The notes below the pieces were generated by a model. The model saw only the letters and a program-made list of their open reading frames with translations. It was not told the DNA's origin and made no database searches. This document shows, one piece after another, positions 63,851-64,000 of a stretch of 64,000 nucleotides of DNA. The stretch's first letter is position 1. The number at the start of each line of letters is the position of its first letter. Made by a program: the position numbers and the translations under genes. Source of the stretch: Peribacillus simplex (GTDB taxonomy: Bacteria > Bacillota > Bacilli > Bacillales > DSM-1321); assembly GCF_030123325.1 (NCBI RefSeq), contig NZ_CP126106.1, positions 5,339,001 through 5,403,000 of the forward strand. The letters run 5' to 3'.

Positions 63851-64000
63851 GATTGTGAAAACCACCTTTTGTCACATCCATAACCCTTATATCCAGAACA
63901 CTTCTTTAGCTTATGAACAAGCCTTTGAAAAAATAACAGAGTTTCGCCCGTCTCGAATGTTCAGCGCACCTATAACAAATATATAGGAACTCCATGTCTT

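Noticed and set aside
1..64000. CRISPR arrays, tRNA, rRNA, tmRNA, prophage or antiphage clusters
   Set aside because: I looked for regularly spaced repeats, tRNA-like sequences, phage structural genes and known defence gene groups and saw none.

Overview
The window reads as chromosome of an endospore-forming member of the Bacillaceae. The gene order yutH-yutG-yutF-yutE-yutD-yutC-lipA-lytH-yunB-yunC-yunD-yunE-yunF-suf-metNPQ-yusE-yusF-gcvH-yusI-fadE-fadA-fadN-fadM follows the Bacillus subtilis backbone. Sporulation and germination genes (lytH, yunB, CotF-like coat proteins, a gerA-type operon, YhcN-type lipoproteins) and Gram-positive lipoteichoic acid synthesis agree. A Peribacillus (B. simplex group) or close relative is my best guess; this is an inference from gene content.

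Layout. 1-12.9 kb: yut/yun block, mostly single genes separated by intrinsic terminators, with an HD-GYP gene broken by a frameshift. 12.9-18.1 kb: sufCDSUB iron-sulfur assembly operon. 18.2-19.6 kb: non-coding DNA with a decayed IS1182-like element. 19.6-24.1 kb: methionine uptake (metNPQ) and metY, each behind its own SAM riboswitch. 24.2-31.5 kb: yusE-yusF, gcvH, yusI and the fadN-fadA-fadE beta-oxidation operon behind a FadR-type operator. 31.6-34.8 kb: a YuzL-like small gene, proline dehydrogenase, two coat proteins and a SEDS glycosyltransferase. 34.9-38.5 kb: mntABCD manganese ABC transporter behind an MntR-type box. 38.6-43.7 kb: a candidate type I toxin, a LacI-family regulator, a lysine-riboswitch-controlled lysine permease and an oligo-1,6-glucosidase. 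43.8-48.3 kb: germinant receptor operon and a YhcN-type lipoprotein.

48.4-59.1 kb is visibly more AT-rich and carries an Lsr-type autoinducer-2 (AI-2) system. lsrACDBF run on the minus strand, followed by a DJ-1/PfpI gene and a class II aldolase. lsrR, lsrK and a small cupin gene run divergently on the plus strand. No LsrG is present. The cupin was evidently co-transcribed with lsrK until a 230-bp MITE inserted at the lsrK stop codon, making a perfect 8-bp target duplication. The cupin is therefore the best candidate for an LsrG replacement; this is the most interesting hypothesis in the window.

59.3-64 kb: a guanidine-I riboswitch in front of a truncated SMR exporter that is fused to a phosphoesterase fragment, two small membrane protein genes, an orphan 22-bp palindrome, an RraA-family gene and ltaS. 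I saw no rRNA, tRNA, CRISPR array or prophage.
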